From: Winogradskyella sp. J14-2
GTDB lineage: Bacteria; Bacteroidota; Bacteroidia; Flavobacteriales; Flavobacteriaceae
Assembly (NCBI RefSeq): GCF_001971725.1
Contig: NZ_CP019388.1
Span: 868,001 to 932,000 of the forward strand
Length of the DNA: 64,000 nucleotides
Reading direction: 5' to 3'
Below are positions 54,746 to 63,947 of the stretch, in pieces (position 1 is the first letter of the stretch; each line of letters begins with the position of its first letter). A program made the position numbers and the translations under genes. The notes below the pieces were generated by a model. That model ran no database searches. It saw nothing but the letters and a program-made list of their open reading frames with translations, and had not been told where the DNA came from.

Positions 54746-55255
54746 TTATGTATTCTGTCTACTTATAACATTAAAAACAAGAGATTTCCATATTACCGCT
54801 AAGCCAAAAATTAAAAAAAAGAGACCGCTAATTAAAAAAGTAGACTTAGTATTTTCACCAAATAGTTGGCTGAAATATTCTATCTTCCAAGTTAGATAAG
54901 GTGACGCAAAAAACAAGTTACGTGTAAAAATCAAAGTCAACACTAAGATAAATACATTATTTATGATACCGACTTTAAACTTTCTATTTAAAAGCAAAAC
55001 TAAAATTATAATCACAAACGCAATCAGAGTCTTGCTATAAAAATGGTTAGCAAAAAATTGACCCAAACGAACGTCTGATATAGCCTCATAAGTATTAGTG
55101 GATTTACCTAATAGTGCATCCCATTCATCGGCATTGTAGGCTACATACAACCTATATATTCCAGTAAATACAAACTGTAGTCCAAAGCACTGTAATAGTA
55201 TTAAAACAAAGTCAAATTTGCCTAATAATTTACCCATACCCATTAAAATAACCAA
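54746..55255 (-). CDS. Hypothetical membrane protein downstream of hupE-like gene
   Basis: 169 residues, four predicted membrane segments, with a soluble loop at about 40-70 (YVAYNADEWDALLGKSTNTYEAISDVRLGQF). I do not recognise a family. It overlaps the HupE gene by 26 bases and has alternative Met starts at residues 5 and 7, so it belongs to the same operon and may take part in the same metal-related process (inference). Confidence 0.65.
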   Translation of the reverse strand: MVILMGMGKLLGKFDFVLILLQCFGLQFVFTGIYRLYVAYNADEWDALLGKSTNTYEAISDVRLGQFFANHFYSKTLIAFVIIILVLLLNRKFKVGIINNVFILVLTLIFTRNLFFASPYLTWKIEYFSQLFGENTKSTFLISGLFFLIFGLAVIWKSLVFNVISRQNT

Positions 55256-55904
55256 AAAGTTGGTATATAAACAGCGCTATTCCTGCCAAAACCAAGTACC
55301 AATTGACAGCTTTATAAAACGCTGGGAACTGTTTCCGTTTTCGAGACTGTGTAATGATAAACACAATAGGTATTAAAGCTAATACTTGACCGATTTCTAC
55401 ACCTAAGTTAAAACACAAAATTTTTGCCAACACCTGTTCTTCTCCAATATCAAAAGATTGTAATCGGGTTGATAAGCCAAAACCATGAATCAGTCCAAAA
55501 AGACCTACCATAAGCAGTAGGTTTGGTACTTTTAGTTTTTGAAAACCACCTAAGTTTTCAAATCCCTTATACAAAACACTTAAAGCAATAACAGCATCTA
55601 CTAAGTGTTCATTTGCCGTAATACCAGAATACGTAGCACCTATTAGAGTGATACAATGGCCAATTGTAAATACTGTTATAAATTTTAGAATGTCTTTAAA
55701 GCTGCTTAGATAGAATACCACACCAGCCAAAAAAAGCAGGTGATCGTAACCGGTAAGCATATGCGTTGCTCCTACTTGAATATAAGCCCATAAACCACCA
55801 TTGCGCAAAAGCTCTTGATCTGCGTTTGTAACACCATGTGCAAATCCAAAAAGTGGAAGTAACACTACTAATAGCGTTAACAGCCGCCTTAAGCTCAAAA
55901 CCAT
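55230..55904 (-). CDS. HupE/UreJ family membrane protein (putative metal transporter)
   Basis: 224 residues with an N-terminal signal-like helix and six further membrane segments. GATHMLTGYDHLLFLAGVV and FTIGHCITLIGAT carry the conserved His/Asp residues of the HupE/UreJ_2 family, thought to move nickel or cobalt; LFGLIHGFGLSTRL is a third family motif. The neighbouring His-rich protein supports a divalent-metal role. Confidence 0.85.
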   Translation of the reverse strand: MVLSLRRLLTLLVVLLPLFGFAHGVTNADQELLRNGGLWAYIQVGATHMLTGYDHLLFLAGVVFYLSSFKDILKFITVFTIGHCITLIGATYSGITANEHLVDAVIALSVLYKGFENLGGFQKLKVPNLLLMVGLFGLIHGFGLSTRLQSFDIGEEQVLAKILCFNLGVEIGQVLALIPIVFIITQSRKRKQFPAFYKAVNWYLVLAGIALFIYQLFGYFNGYG

Positions 55905-57109
55905 TAGCTGTCTTTTTTTCTAAAGATGAAGAATAACACACCAATGAACGCTACACTGCCTAAAATGAACATCCAAATTGGGATGCCGTCTTCATGATCG
56001 CGGTCATGGTTGTGTGTATGTGTATCAGCATTATGGGCATGGCTTACCTCAAAAGTTAAAGTTGCCCATTTAGACCGATGTGTTAATTCATCGCTGTCTG
56101 CAACTCTAGTCATATGAATAGTTCTAAGGTAGTAAATCCCATCTTCTGGTAAATCTACGGTAACAATACCTTTATCATTAGTGCGTAATTGCTGTCCACT
56201 GGTATGGGAATGTGGCTTTTCTTCTTCGGCATTATGCGAATGCTTATGTTCATTAGTATCATGTCCATGTTTGTGCGAATGAACTTCACCTTTGTGTTTA
56301 TGCTCATGACTGTGGGCTTCACTTGTACTAGAACTATGCTCGTGGCTGTGGTCGCCATCATCATGAGAGTGTTCATGTGAATGGGTTTTATCCTCATGAC
56401 TATGTTTGTGAGTATTTTCATCGTGAGAATGCGCGTGAGCACCTTTAACGGCATCTGCAAAAATAAGTTGATTGGCTAAAGGTTTGCCATCCAACAGCAA
56501 TTGAACATCGAGTTGCTCACCAGTATGTTTCTCATAAGGATTTGCCATGGGAACAAACTCAATAGGATACCCCAAAACTGTTTTCCAATCATCAGTCTTT
56601 ACATCACCGACTTGATAAATAGCCTTAACGTGCTTTTGGTAATTCTCAACCACATCTTGGTCTAACAAGCTATCTGCAGTACGTTGTTTGAGCATATCCA
56701 AAACACCATCGCTTTTAAGATATTTATTGAATTTCTCTGCGGTAAGTTCAATATTTCTGGCTTTAGTAGAAACACCTGCTACATAAGTTCCTGCATCACC
56801 TGTATTAAAGGTTAATTTTGTAATCGTACTATCTTGGTCTTGCCATTGCTCAGGATTAATAGCTACTCGATTTCCATGCGAAACTATAGACGCATCCAAC
56901 ATTCGATCGCGAGCAATGGTATTATCACTTTTCTCAAAAGTACCGTTGTAAAGGTTTAAAACCGCTTCTTGATTAGGCTCTAAAAAATAGGTTTCTAATT
57001 TTATATACAAATCGTGACTGCAGAATAACACAAGCGCAGCCAAAAAATAAAAAGGCTTTAAAAGTTTATTAGTTATTGATGCTGTTATTTTTCTTTTTTT
57101 AAGTTTCAT
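55904..57109 (-). CDS. DUF4198-like protein with large histidine-rich insert
   Basis: 401 residues: N-terminal membrane anchor or signal (LLKPFYFLAALVLFCSHDLYIKLETYFLEP, typical DUF4198 start), a beta domain, a His-rich insert at about 225-302 with 26 histidines in 78 residues in HSH/HEH patterns, the rest of the beta domain (NDKGIVTVDLPEDGIYYLRTIHM), a second His cluster (357-372) and a C-terminal membrane helix (IPIWMFILGSVAFIGVLFFIF). Likely binds Ni, Co, Zn or Cu at the cell envelope. One-base overlap with the HupE gene. Confidence 0.82.
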   Translation of the reverse strand: MKLKKRKITASITNKLLKPFYFLAALVLFCSHDLYIKLETYFLEPNQEAVLNLYNGTFEKSDNTIARDRMLDASIVSHGNRVAINPEQWQDQDSTITKLTFNTGDAGTYVAGVSTKARNIELTAEKFNKYLKSDGVLDMLKQRTADSLLDQDVVENYQKHVKAIYQVGDVKTDDWKTVLGYPIEFVPMANPYEKHTGEQLDVQLLLDGKPLANQLIFADAVKGAHAHSHDENTHKHSHEDKTHSHEHSHDDGDHSHEHSSSTSEAHSHEHKHKGEVHSHKHGHDTNEHKHSHNAEEEKPHSHTSGQQLRTNDKGIVTVDLPEDGIYYLRTIHMTRVADSDELTHRSKWATLTFEVSHAHNADTHTHNHDRDHEDGIPIWMFILGSVAFIGVLFFIFRKKDS

Positions 57110-57130
57110 TGCTATAGTTGTTATAGGTTA

Positions 57131-58072
57131 TCAAAGTGCTATAATATTTTGTTTGGCTTCCTCAAACTCTTTTACCATGTCGTTTACAATGTCTGCAACG
57201 GGTTTAATGTCGTGTATAAGACCTGCGATTTGTCCAATTTCGAGTTCGCCATCATCCAAGTCACCTTCAAACATACCACGTTTGGCTCTGGCGCGTCCTA
57301 GTAGTTCTTTAAGCTGCTCTGGTGTTGGTGCGGTTTTATAAAGTTCTTGTACCTCGTTGTAAAATTTATTTTTAACGAGACGCACTGGTGCCAGTTCTTT
57401 TAAGGTCAATTGCGTATCTCCTTCTTTAGCATCCACCACAACTTGTTTAAAAGCTTGATGCGCTGAGGATTCTTCACTCGCCACAAAACGACTACCAACC
57501 TGTACACCATCAGCTCCCAAAACCATACAGGCTAATATGGCTTTTCCGGTGGCAATACCACCTGCAGCAATTAATGGAATTTCTAAGTGTTCTTTTACCA
57601 TTGGGATTAAAGTGAGCGTTGTGGTTTCGTCTCTACCATTGTGTCCTCCTGCTTCAAAACCTTCAGCCACGACAGCATCCACACCTGCGTCTTGGGCTTT
57701 GAGCGCAAATTTTACACTACTCACTACATGCACCACAGTAATGCCTCGCTCTTGTAACCAACTGGTCCATGTTTTCGGATTTCCGGCAGAGGTGAATACA
57801 ATCTTTACTCCTTCTTCAACAATGATATCCATAATCTCTTCAATGTTTGGATATAGCATCGGCACATTCACTCCAAAAGGTTTGTCGGTTGCAGCTTTAC
57901 ATTTTTGAATATGCTCGCGCAACACATCTGGATACATTGAGCCTGCGCCTATTAAGCCTAAAATGCCTGCGTTACTTGCTGCTGAGGCGAGTCGCCAACC
58001 ACTGTTCCAGATCATGCCTGCTTGTACGATTGGATGTTCTATATTGAATAATTCTGTGATTCTGTTTGCCAT
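57131..58072 (-). CDS. Nitronate monooxygenase / FabK-like FMN enzyme
   Basis: 313-residue FMN-binding TIM barrel: HPIVQAGMIWNSGWRLASAASNAG, KPFGVNVPMLYP, VVAEGFEAGGHNGRDETTTL with the conserved His, PLIAAGGIATGKAI and GADGVQVGSRFVASEES. The family includes 2-nitropropane dioxygenases and the enoyl-ACP reductase FabK; sequence alone does not decide. It lies 21 bases upstream of the His-rich gene, so it appears to head that operon, though the roles look unrelated. Confidence 0.88.
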   Translation of the reverse strand: MANRITELFNIEHPIVQAGMIWNSGWRLASAASNAGILGLIGAGSMYPDVLREHIQKCKAATDKPFGVNVPMLYPNIEEIMDIIVEEGVKIVFTSAGNPKTWTSWLQERGITVVHVVSSVKFALKAQDAGVDAVVAEGFEAGGHNGRDETTTLTLIPMVKEHLEIPLIAAGGIATGKAILACMVLGADGVQVGSRFVASEESSAHQAFKQVVVDAKEGDTQLTLKELAPVRLVKNKFYNEVQELYKTAPTPEQLKELLGRARAKRGMFEGDLDDGELEIGQIAGLIHDIKPVADIVNDMVKEFEEAKQNIIAL

Positions 58073-58141
58073 TATTGATGATTTATTTTAAAAATGCTTC
58101 GACTGCGCTCAGCATGACAATGAATAGTTTTGATAAAATTC

Positions 58142-58429
58142 GTCAATTCGAGTGAATTTCACGAATAGAAATGAGTGAAATTTTTATCGAGTATAAGAAT
58201 TTAACGACTATTAGTTCTCGATACATTTTTAATCTCATTACAATCGATTAAAAACACTCGAACTGACATAACACTTAAAATAAAACCTTAGCCGTCAGTT
58301 CGAGTGGATTTTATGACGATAGGAATAAAATTAGTACTTCGACAAGCTCAGCAGAACTATCGAGAACTATTTCGGTAGCAAGACTTCTCGATACAATTCT
58401 TCGTACCTCAGAATCACTCGAAGTGACGT
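58142..58429. repeat. Two palindromic repeat copies filling a 366-base gap
   Basis: The gap 58073-58438 holds a diverged copy (58142-58269, arms GTCAATTCGAGTG and CACTCGAACTGAC) and a copy (58277-58429) that aligns without gaps to 52321-52473 over 153 bases with about 12 differences. A TTCGACTGCGCTCAGC fragment precedes them at about 58097. No gene is seen in the gap. Confidence 0.88.
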
Positions 58430-58438
58430 TATATTTTA

Positions 58439-59626
58439 TTAAGAAATCACACCAGAGCCTAACAATTCATCATTGTTGTACCAAGCCACAAACTGACCTT
58501 CGGTAATTGCAGATTGTTTATTCTCGAATTCCACGTACAATCCTGAAGCGACTTTATGAAGTGCTGCCTTTTCTAAAGGTTGTCTGTAACGTATTCTTGC
58601 CATCACATCCATAGTTTCGCCATCGTTTAGGGCTAAATCTTCCCGAATCCAGTGCAATTCGTCATTAGACACAAATAACACATTACGAAGTAAACCAGGA
58701 TGATTCTTTCCTTGACCAGTGTAAATCACGTTTTCTTCAACGTCAGTTTCAATGACAAATAATGGTTCTTTGGTACCTCCAACGGCTAAGCCTTTGCGTT
58801 GCCCTTTGGTAAAATAATGTGCACCTTGATGCTTACCAACGACTTTTCCATCAGATAAAACATACTTTGGTTTTTTGGCTAAATATGCCAATTCATTTTC
58901 TTTTGAAGTAAACTCTGGTTGCTTTTGGTTATAAACTTCAAGGGAATCTTCTACCTCAACAATAACTCCTTCTTTTGGCTTTAATTGTTGTTGCAAAAAA
59001 TCTGGTAGTCTTACTTTACCAATAAAACACAAGCCTTGAGAATCCTTTTTCTCAGCCGTTATTAAATCTTGAGCCTTAGCAATCTCTCTAACCTCTGGCT
59101 TGGTTAATTCACCAATTGGGAATAGCGCTTTTGCTAATTGATCTTGCGATAACTGGCATAAAAAGTAAGATTGGTCTTTATTGTTATCTATTCCGGCTAA
59201 AAGCTGATGAATTTCTTTTCCGTCTTTTTCGATTGTAGATTTACGACAATAATGTCCAGTAGCTACGTAATCTGCTCCAAGATCCATGGCAATGTCCATA
59301 AAAACATCGAACTTAATTTCGCGATTACACAACACATCAGGATTGGGTGTGCGTCCTTTTTCGTATTCGTTAAACATGTAGTCTACAATACGCTCTTTGT
59401 ACTGAACGCTTAAATCTACCGTTTGAAACGGAATGCCTAATTTATCGGCTACCAGCATAGCATCGTTGCTGTCTTCTAGCCAAGGACATTCATCTGAAAT
59501 GGTTACAGAATCATCGTGCCAGTTTTTCATAAACAAGCCAATAACTTCGTAGCCTTGCTCTTTTAAAATATAGGCTGCAACGCTAGAATCTACACCACCT
59601 GAAAGTCCTACTATTACTCTTTTCAT
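58439..59626 (-). CDS. mnmA: tRNA-specific 2-thiouridylase MnmA
   Basis: Thiolates U34 of the Lys, Glu and Gln tRNAs. 395 residues from the ATG at 59626; an upstream in-frame ATG adds ten residues ([10 protein letters not shown]) that do not belong to the family. PP-loop [14 protein letters not shown] near residue 7, catalytic cysteines in [13 protein letters not shown] and [15 protein letters not shown], and [10 protein letters not shown] with the C-terminal beta-barrel. Length normal. Confidence 0.95.
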   Translation of the reverse strand: MKRVIVGLSGGVDSSVAAYILKEQGYEVIGLFMKNWHDDSVTISDECPWLEDSNDAMLVADKLGIPFQTVDLSVQYKERIVDYMFNEYEKGRTPNPDVLCNREIKFDVFMDIAMDLGADYVATGHYCRKSTIEKDGKEIHQLLAGIDNNKDQSYFLCQLSQDQLAKALFPIGELTKPEVREIAKAQDLITAEKKDSQGLCFIGKVRLPDFLQQQLKPKEGVIVEVEDSLEVYNQKQPEFTSKENELAYLAKKPKYVLSDGKVVGKHQGAHYFTKGQRKGLAVGGTKEPLFVIETDVEENVIYTGQGKNHPGLLRNVLFVSNDELHWIREDLALNDGETMDVMARIRYRQPLEKAALHKVASGLYVEFENKQSAITEGQFVAWYNNDELLGSGVIS

Positions 59627-59945
59627 ATCACCTTCCTGCCTTTCGACACTGCTCAAGATAAACTTCAGCAGGAATCTTTTTAATTAACTTATTTATTCAT
59701 ATTTCAATTAGAGTAAATCTGAGAATCGGAATTATATTAAGAACCTTTTGTAGCACAAAAACTTCTCGATACAAAATTCCTTAAAACGGAATTTTACTCG
59801 AAGTGACGTTATGAATTTAATTTATAAACTTAATTTTAGTCTCTTACTATATTGTCTGAAAAACTTCGGCAAAATTACAAATAAAAATAGCAATCTAATA
59901 TAGACTGCTATTCCTAAAAATTATGCTTTTTATAGTTTAAATCTA
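59627..59945. other. Intergenic region with repeat fragments
   Basis: Contains a CCTGC...GCAGG palindrome around TTCGACACTGCTCAAG (about 59636-59672) and a half copy of the palindromic repeat family (59761-59808, ACTTCTCGATAC to ACTCGAAGTGACGT, with its own inner hairpin AAAATTCC/GGAATTTT). The terminator of the YwqK-like gene is at 59881-59913. No gene recognised. Confidence 0.7.
59881..59913 (-). terminator. Terminator of the YwqK-like gene
   Basis: AATAGCA (59886-59892) pairs with TGCTATT (59906-59912), extended by TCT/AGA after one mismatch; on the minus strand the stem is followed by TTTTTAT. Confidence 0.7.
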
Positions 59946-60653
59946 TTAGTATTTTTTAATGACCTTGTTGTTGGTATGGTCAATTTCTTTTTTGAGCTTT
60001 CCAGATTCATAATAAAACCAAATACCAGACTTTTTATCGTCAGTGTAATTGCCTTCAGAAGTTTTATTACCATCGGAATCGTAGTTAATGGTCTTACCAT
60101 TTAATTCACCATTTATATAAACGGATTGGCGAAGCAGCATTTTATTTTCTGAAAACCATTTAGATTCTCCTTCTAATTTTCCATCTTTGTAATTTGTTTC
60201 TTCGGCTACTAGTCCATTTTTATAATAGACCGTTCTAACGCCTTCCAGCTTGCCTTCATCGTTGTAATGCTCTACAATCATTTTTGCGGAAGAATCTTTA
60301 TGATAAAACACCCACTGACCAATGTAACGTTTACCGTTCATTTTGCCTTCGCTTATGACTTTCCCTTTAGAGGTGAAGAACTTTACATCAGATAAACTAT
60401 CTTTTAAATTAAAGACTTTGGTGGCACTTAATACACTTTTACCTTTAGAAAGTGTGTAGTATTTAAAAGTATCCACCTCTTTACCATGTACAAATTGGCC
60501 TTCGTAGCGTTTTTGATCGGTCTTGTGGTAGTTCTTTGTCCATATACCATGACGTTTGCCGTTCTCATCAAATTGATTTACTGGCTTTTGAGCCAGTGCT
60601 ACTGTTAAAATTATTGTAAAAAAAAGGGTGAAATAAACTTTTTGTTTAATCAT
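59946..60653 (-). CDS. YwqK/MORN-repeat family exported protein
   Basis: 235 residues with signal peptide (VYFTLFFTIILTVALA-QK). The rest is a series of MORN-like beta-hairpin repeats: NGKRHGIWTKNYHK, GKMNGKRYIGQWVFYH, EGKLEGVRTVYYKNG, DGKLEGESKWFSENK, NGELNGKTINYDSDG and DDKKSGIWFYYESG. Often labelled a toxin-antitoxin protein of the YwqK family, but there is no toxin gene beside it. Probably a periplasmic or surface repeat protein of unknown function. Confidence 0.85.
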   Translation of the reverse strand: MIKQKVYFTLFFTIILTVALAQKPVNQFDENGKRHGIWTKNYHKTDQKRYEGQFVHGKEVDTFKYYTLSKGKSVLSATKVFNLKDSLSDVKFFTSKGKVISEGKMNGKRYIGQWVFYHKDSSAKMIVEHYNDEGKLEGVRTVYYKNGLVAEETNYKDGKLEGESKWFSENKMLLRQSVYINGELNGKTINYDSDGNKTSEGNYTDDKKSGIWFYYESGKLKKEIDHTNNKVIKKY

Positions 60654-60720
60654 TTCATAGCTTTGTTAGACAAACAATAACAGTTTGTATAATGTTGAAC
60701 AATTTTAAAAACTCAAAAAA

Positions 60721-61734
60721 ATGAAAATTATTTCAAAAACTTTCAAATTACTGACAGTATTTCTATTGGTTTTAGGTGTAACTGGATGTAGTGACGACGA
60801 TGACAACAATGGACCAGGTGTGCAAACAACTACTGTTGTTGATGTGGCATTAGCAAATGGTTTAACTTCATTGGCTGCTGCTTTAGAAGCCACAGACCTA
60901 GTAACAACGTTGCAAGGCACTGGACCTTTTACAGTGTTTGCACCAGACAACGACGCCTTTACAACACTTTTAACCAATACTGGATTAGATTTAGATAATT
61001 TGTCTACTGCTGAAGAAGCTTTAGTAAGAAACATCTTATTAAATCATGTTATCGTAGGACAAAATTTATCTTCAACAGATCTTGTTAATGCAGGTTCGGG
61101 TTACACTAATGTGGCCGCAACAGGGCCTAACGGTGAAAATTTAAGTTTGTATTTTAACACTTCTAATGGTGTTGTTATAAACGGACAATCAACCGTTAGT
61201 AACGCTGACCTAACGGCTACGAACGGAACAGTCCATGTAGTAAATACAGTAATTGATTTACCAACCATTGCAACATTTGCAACATCTAATCCAGCGCTAT
61301 CTGTATTGGTTGATGCCCTTGCATACGCAGATACAGGAACACCTACAGTACCGTATATTAATACAGTTTCTGATCCTGATGCAGGACCTTTTACAGTATT
61401 TGCACCAACAAACGATGCCTTTTTAGATCCCACAAATGGTATACTAGCAGAGTTAGGTTTATCTGGTTTTGGTGAAGGTATGGGCGAGTTAAACGCTGCT
61501 ACCACTGATTCGGTATTATTATACCACATCGTAGCCGCCAACGTTCAGTCAGATCAGCTTACTACTGGCACGGTGTCTACTTTAGGAGGTGATATTACTG
61601 CAGATACCAGTAATTTTACGTTAACAGACGCTAACAATCGTGTAAGTAATATTGTAACCTCATTGGTTGATATACAAGCCATGAATGGTGTCGTGCATGT
61701 GATTGATAGAGTGATTTTATTTCCATTACCATAG
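60721..61734 (+). CDS. Lipoprotein with two fasciclin (FAS1) domains
   Basis: 337 residues. Lipobox LGVTGC (Cys 23) followed by SDDDDNN, an acidic signal typical of surface lipoproteins in Bacteroidota. FAS1 domain 1 (about 40-175): LAAALEATDLVTTLQGTGPFTVFAPDNDAF and HVVNTVIDLP; domain 2 (about 185-335): LSVLVDALAYAD, DAGPFTVFAPTNDAFL and VVHVIDRVILFP. FAS1 domains mediate adhesion. Monocistronic with its own terminator. Confidence 0.92.
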   Translation: MKIISKTFKLLTVFLLVLGVTGCSDDDDNNGPGVQTTTVVDVALANGLTSLAAALEATDLVTTLQGTGPFTVFAPDNDAFTTLLTNTGLDLDNLSTAEEALVRNILLNHVIVGQNLSSTDLVNAGSGYTNVAATGPNGENLSLYFNTSNGVVINGQSTVSNADLTATNGTVHVVNTVIDLPTIATFATSNPALSVLVDALAYADTGTPTVPYINTVSDPDAGPFTVFAPTNDAFLDPTNGILAELGLSGFGEGMGELNAATTDSVLLYHIVAANVQSDQLTTGTVSTLGGDITADTSNFTLTDANNRVSNIVTSLVDIQAMNGVVHVIDRVILFPLP

Positions 61735-61788
61735 TTTAGAAAGTCGAGGCTGATTACCTCATTTTTATATTGATTGATTTAGTTAGTA

Positions 61789-61823
61789 GAAAAACCCAGA
61801 CATTTATTCGTCTGGGTTTTTTA
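61789..61823 (+). terminator. Terminator of the fasciclin gene
   Basis: AAAACCCAGAC (61791-61801) pairs with GTCTGGGTTTTTT (61810-61822), loop of eight bases, with T-tract on the plus strand. Confidence 0.88.
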
Positions 61824-61981
61824 CTATAAATCACCTAAACCTTGGATTAATCAACCATGCATAACAAACACAATAAAGGTATGCATTACCTTCTAAAACT
61901 ATTATGTAGGTAACCTAAGACTATTTAATTGCATAAGACTATTACATAACCACAGAGTTATACAAGTGTATTAAATCTATA

Positions 61982-62014
61982 AAAAAGCCTTGGCGCAATA
62001 AACCAAGGCTTTTT
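61982..62014 (-). terminator. Terminator of yidC
   Basis: AAAAGCCTTGG and CCAAGGCTTTTT (ending 62014) form an 11-base stem with T-tracts on both strands, 22 bases beyond the yidC stop codon. Confidence 0.88.
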
Positions 62015-62036
62015 AATCTACGATACTCTCAGGCTT

Positions 62037-63947
62037 TTACTTTTTTCGTCTTTGTTGTGCTTGTTTTTGCTGCTCGGCTTGCTCCATCATTTCAGCCATT
62101 TTTTTCTGAAATTTATTCTGTTTCTTCGGTTTGCTCTTACTCACTTCTATTTTAGCCAGCACCTTCTTTTCATCGATAATGTAGTTTTTAATAACCAACA
62201 TAATACCGATACTAATAAGATTGGATATAAAGTAATATAAACTTAAGCCAGAGGCATAGTTATTAAAGAAAATTAACATTAGTAGTGGTGAGAAGTAAAT
62301 CATGTACTTCATTATTTTACTCATATCTGGCATACCTTCTTGTGGTGGTGCTTGCATTGCTGTTTGCTGACCAGTTGTCATTTTCATGTAGAAGAAAATA
62401 GCAATGGCAGCAAGTATTGGAAACAATGCAACATGATCTCCATAAAATGGAATATTTACACCAGGTGGAAAATTATAAATTGAGTCGTAAGAACTTAGAT
62501 CATCTGCCCACAGGAAGCTTTTCTGTCTTAAATCAAATGCTGTTGGAAAGAACATAAACAACGCGTAAAACACAGGAATTTGCATTAAACCAGGCAGACA
62601 GCCACTTAGCGGACTGGCTCCAGCTTTACTCTGTAATGCCATAGTTTCTTGCTGTGCCTTTAACTTGTTGTCTTTATATTTTTCTCTAATGGCATCTAAC
62701 TCTGGCTTTAATATTTTCATCTTTGCCTGTGATAAAAACTGCTTATATTGCACAAAAGACAGCATAAGTTTTACCAAAACAGTCATAACAATAATAGCAA
62801 TTCCATAAGGCAACATACTACTTAACCAGCCAAATAAAGGAATGAATAAGGCCTTGTTTATCCAGCCAAAGATTCCCCATCCAAAAGGAATACTTTCCTC
62901 TAAGCTTTTATCATAAGTCTTTAAAATCTTAGCATCTGTAGGACCGTAGTATAATCCTAAGTTTTTATTAATCTCACCACCATTATAGGCTAATGGTATT
63001 TTTGAGGTGTATAGTTTTGTAAATAGCGTATCTACTTCTTCATCTTCAACTAAATTTTTAGAGGTTAGCTCTGCTTTTGAAAACGGATTATCTTTAGCTA
63101 CCAATATAGAGCTAAAGAAATGTTGTCTGTACGATAACCATTCTACATCTTCTATGGTTTCTTCATCGTCACCCATTTGTGATAACTTTTCAACACGGTC
63201 TTCATCGTGCATATAGGTGAGCCTTGTATAACGGTTTTCGTAGCTAATGCTTTTTGCGTGCCTAATTCCTTTTTGCTGCCAATCTAAAGTAATTGGTTGC
63301 GATGTATTAAACTCTCCACTTAAACCTTGCGATTTGATTGAAAAGTCAATCATGTAGTCTTCTGGCTTTAACTCGTATCTATACTCCAAAAACTCTGTTT
63401 CAGAAAACTTAAGCTTCATAGACACAATAGTATTTTCACCACTCTTGCTTACGCTTGGTTGAAATGGGTAATCTTTTGTATTACGTATACGATTATCTGA
63501 GGTACCAAATGTGAGATTAAAGGCGCTGTTTTGGTCTTTAACCATATATATTGGTAGTGAATCGAAGGTTACAAACTTTTTAAGTTTTACTTCAGCCAAA
63601 TGGCCTCCCATTCTGCTAAACTTTAACTGAAACACATCGGTTTCTACAGTTGTAAAGTCTTCACCAGGTATTGTTAAGGCATAGGCTAAAGATCCTTCTT
63701 TGCTTTGAAGTGATGCTAATTGCGTAGAATCTAAATCTTTTGTGTTGCTATAATCTGAGGCAGTTGTTACAACAGCTTCATTTTGTTTACTTTTCTTTTT
63801 CTCCGCCTCTATTTGCTCTTGCTCGGCTTGCTTTTGCGCTTTGAGCTCTTCTTCACTTGGTGTATTTTGATACATCATAAACACCAATATTCCGAAAATA
63901 AGGATAAATCCAATGATTGAATTAATATCGAGTTTCTTTTCTTCCAT
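62037..63947 (-). CDS. yidC: Membrane protein insertase YidC
   Basis: Inserts membrane proteins alone or with SecYEG. 636 residues: N-terminal membrane segment (IIGFILIFGILVFMMYQN), a periplasmic domain (about 85-345: VFQLKFSRMGGHLAEVKLKKF, YTRLTYMHDEDRV), then five C-terminal membrane segments with IAIIVMTVLVKLMLSFVQYKQFLSQAKMKILKPELDAIREKYKDN and SPLSGCLPGLMQIPVFYALFMFF. A Lys/Gln-rich basic tail (about 600-636) could contact the ribosome. Length fits Bacteroidota YidC. Confidence 0.96.
   Translation of the reverse strand: MEEKKLDINSIIGFILIFGILVFMMYQNTPSEEELKAQKQAEQEQIEAEKKKSKQNEAVVTTASDYSNTKDLDSTQLASLQSKEGSLAYALTIPGEDFTTVETDVFQLKFSRMGGHLAEVKLKKFVTFDSLPIYMVKDQNSAFNLTFGTSDNRIRNTKDYPFQPSVSKSGENTIVSMKLKFSETEFLEYRYELKPEDYMIDFSIKSQGLSGEFNTSQPITLDWQQKGIRHAKSISYENRYTRLTYMHDEDRVEKLSQMGDDEETIEDVEWLSYRQHFFSSILVAKDNPFSKAELTSKNLVEDEEVDTLFTKLYTSKIPLAYNGGEINKNLGLYYGPTDAKILKTYDKSLEESIPFGWGIFGWINKALFIPLFGWLSSMLPYGIAIIVMTVLVKLMLSFVQYKQFLSQAKMKILKPELDAIREKYKDNKLKAQQETMALQSKAGASPLSGCLPGLMQIPVFYALFMFFPTAFDLRQKSFLWADDLSSYDSIYNFPPGVNIPFYGDHVALFPILAAIAIFFYMKMTTGQQTAMQAPPQEGMPDMSKIMKYMIYFSPLLMLIFFNNYASGLSLYYFISNLISIGIMLVIKNYIIDEKKVLAKIEVSKSKPKKQNKFQKKMAEMMEQAEQQKQAQQRRKK

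Larger units (their letters stand above)
61735..62036. other. 302-base intergenic region between convergent genes
   Basis: Holds the terminators of the two flanking genes at its edges. The middle (about 61830-61975) is AT-rich with a short GGTATGCATTACC near-palindrome and no coding or RNA feature that I recognise. Confidence 0.6.

Noticed and set aside
56155..56460. 101-residue Met/Ile-rich open frame overlapping the His-rich gene, and the 63-residue frame opposite
   Set aside because: Both are shifted-frame or antisense readings of the CAT/CAC-rich histidine region.
59946..60653. Toxin-antitoxin system suggested by the usual name of the YwqK family
   Set aside because: There is no adjacent small toxin gene; the protein has a signal peptide and MORN-like repeats, so a cytoplasmic antitoxin role is unlikely.
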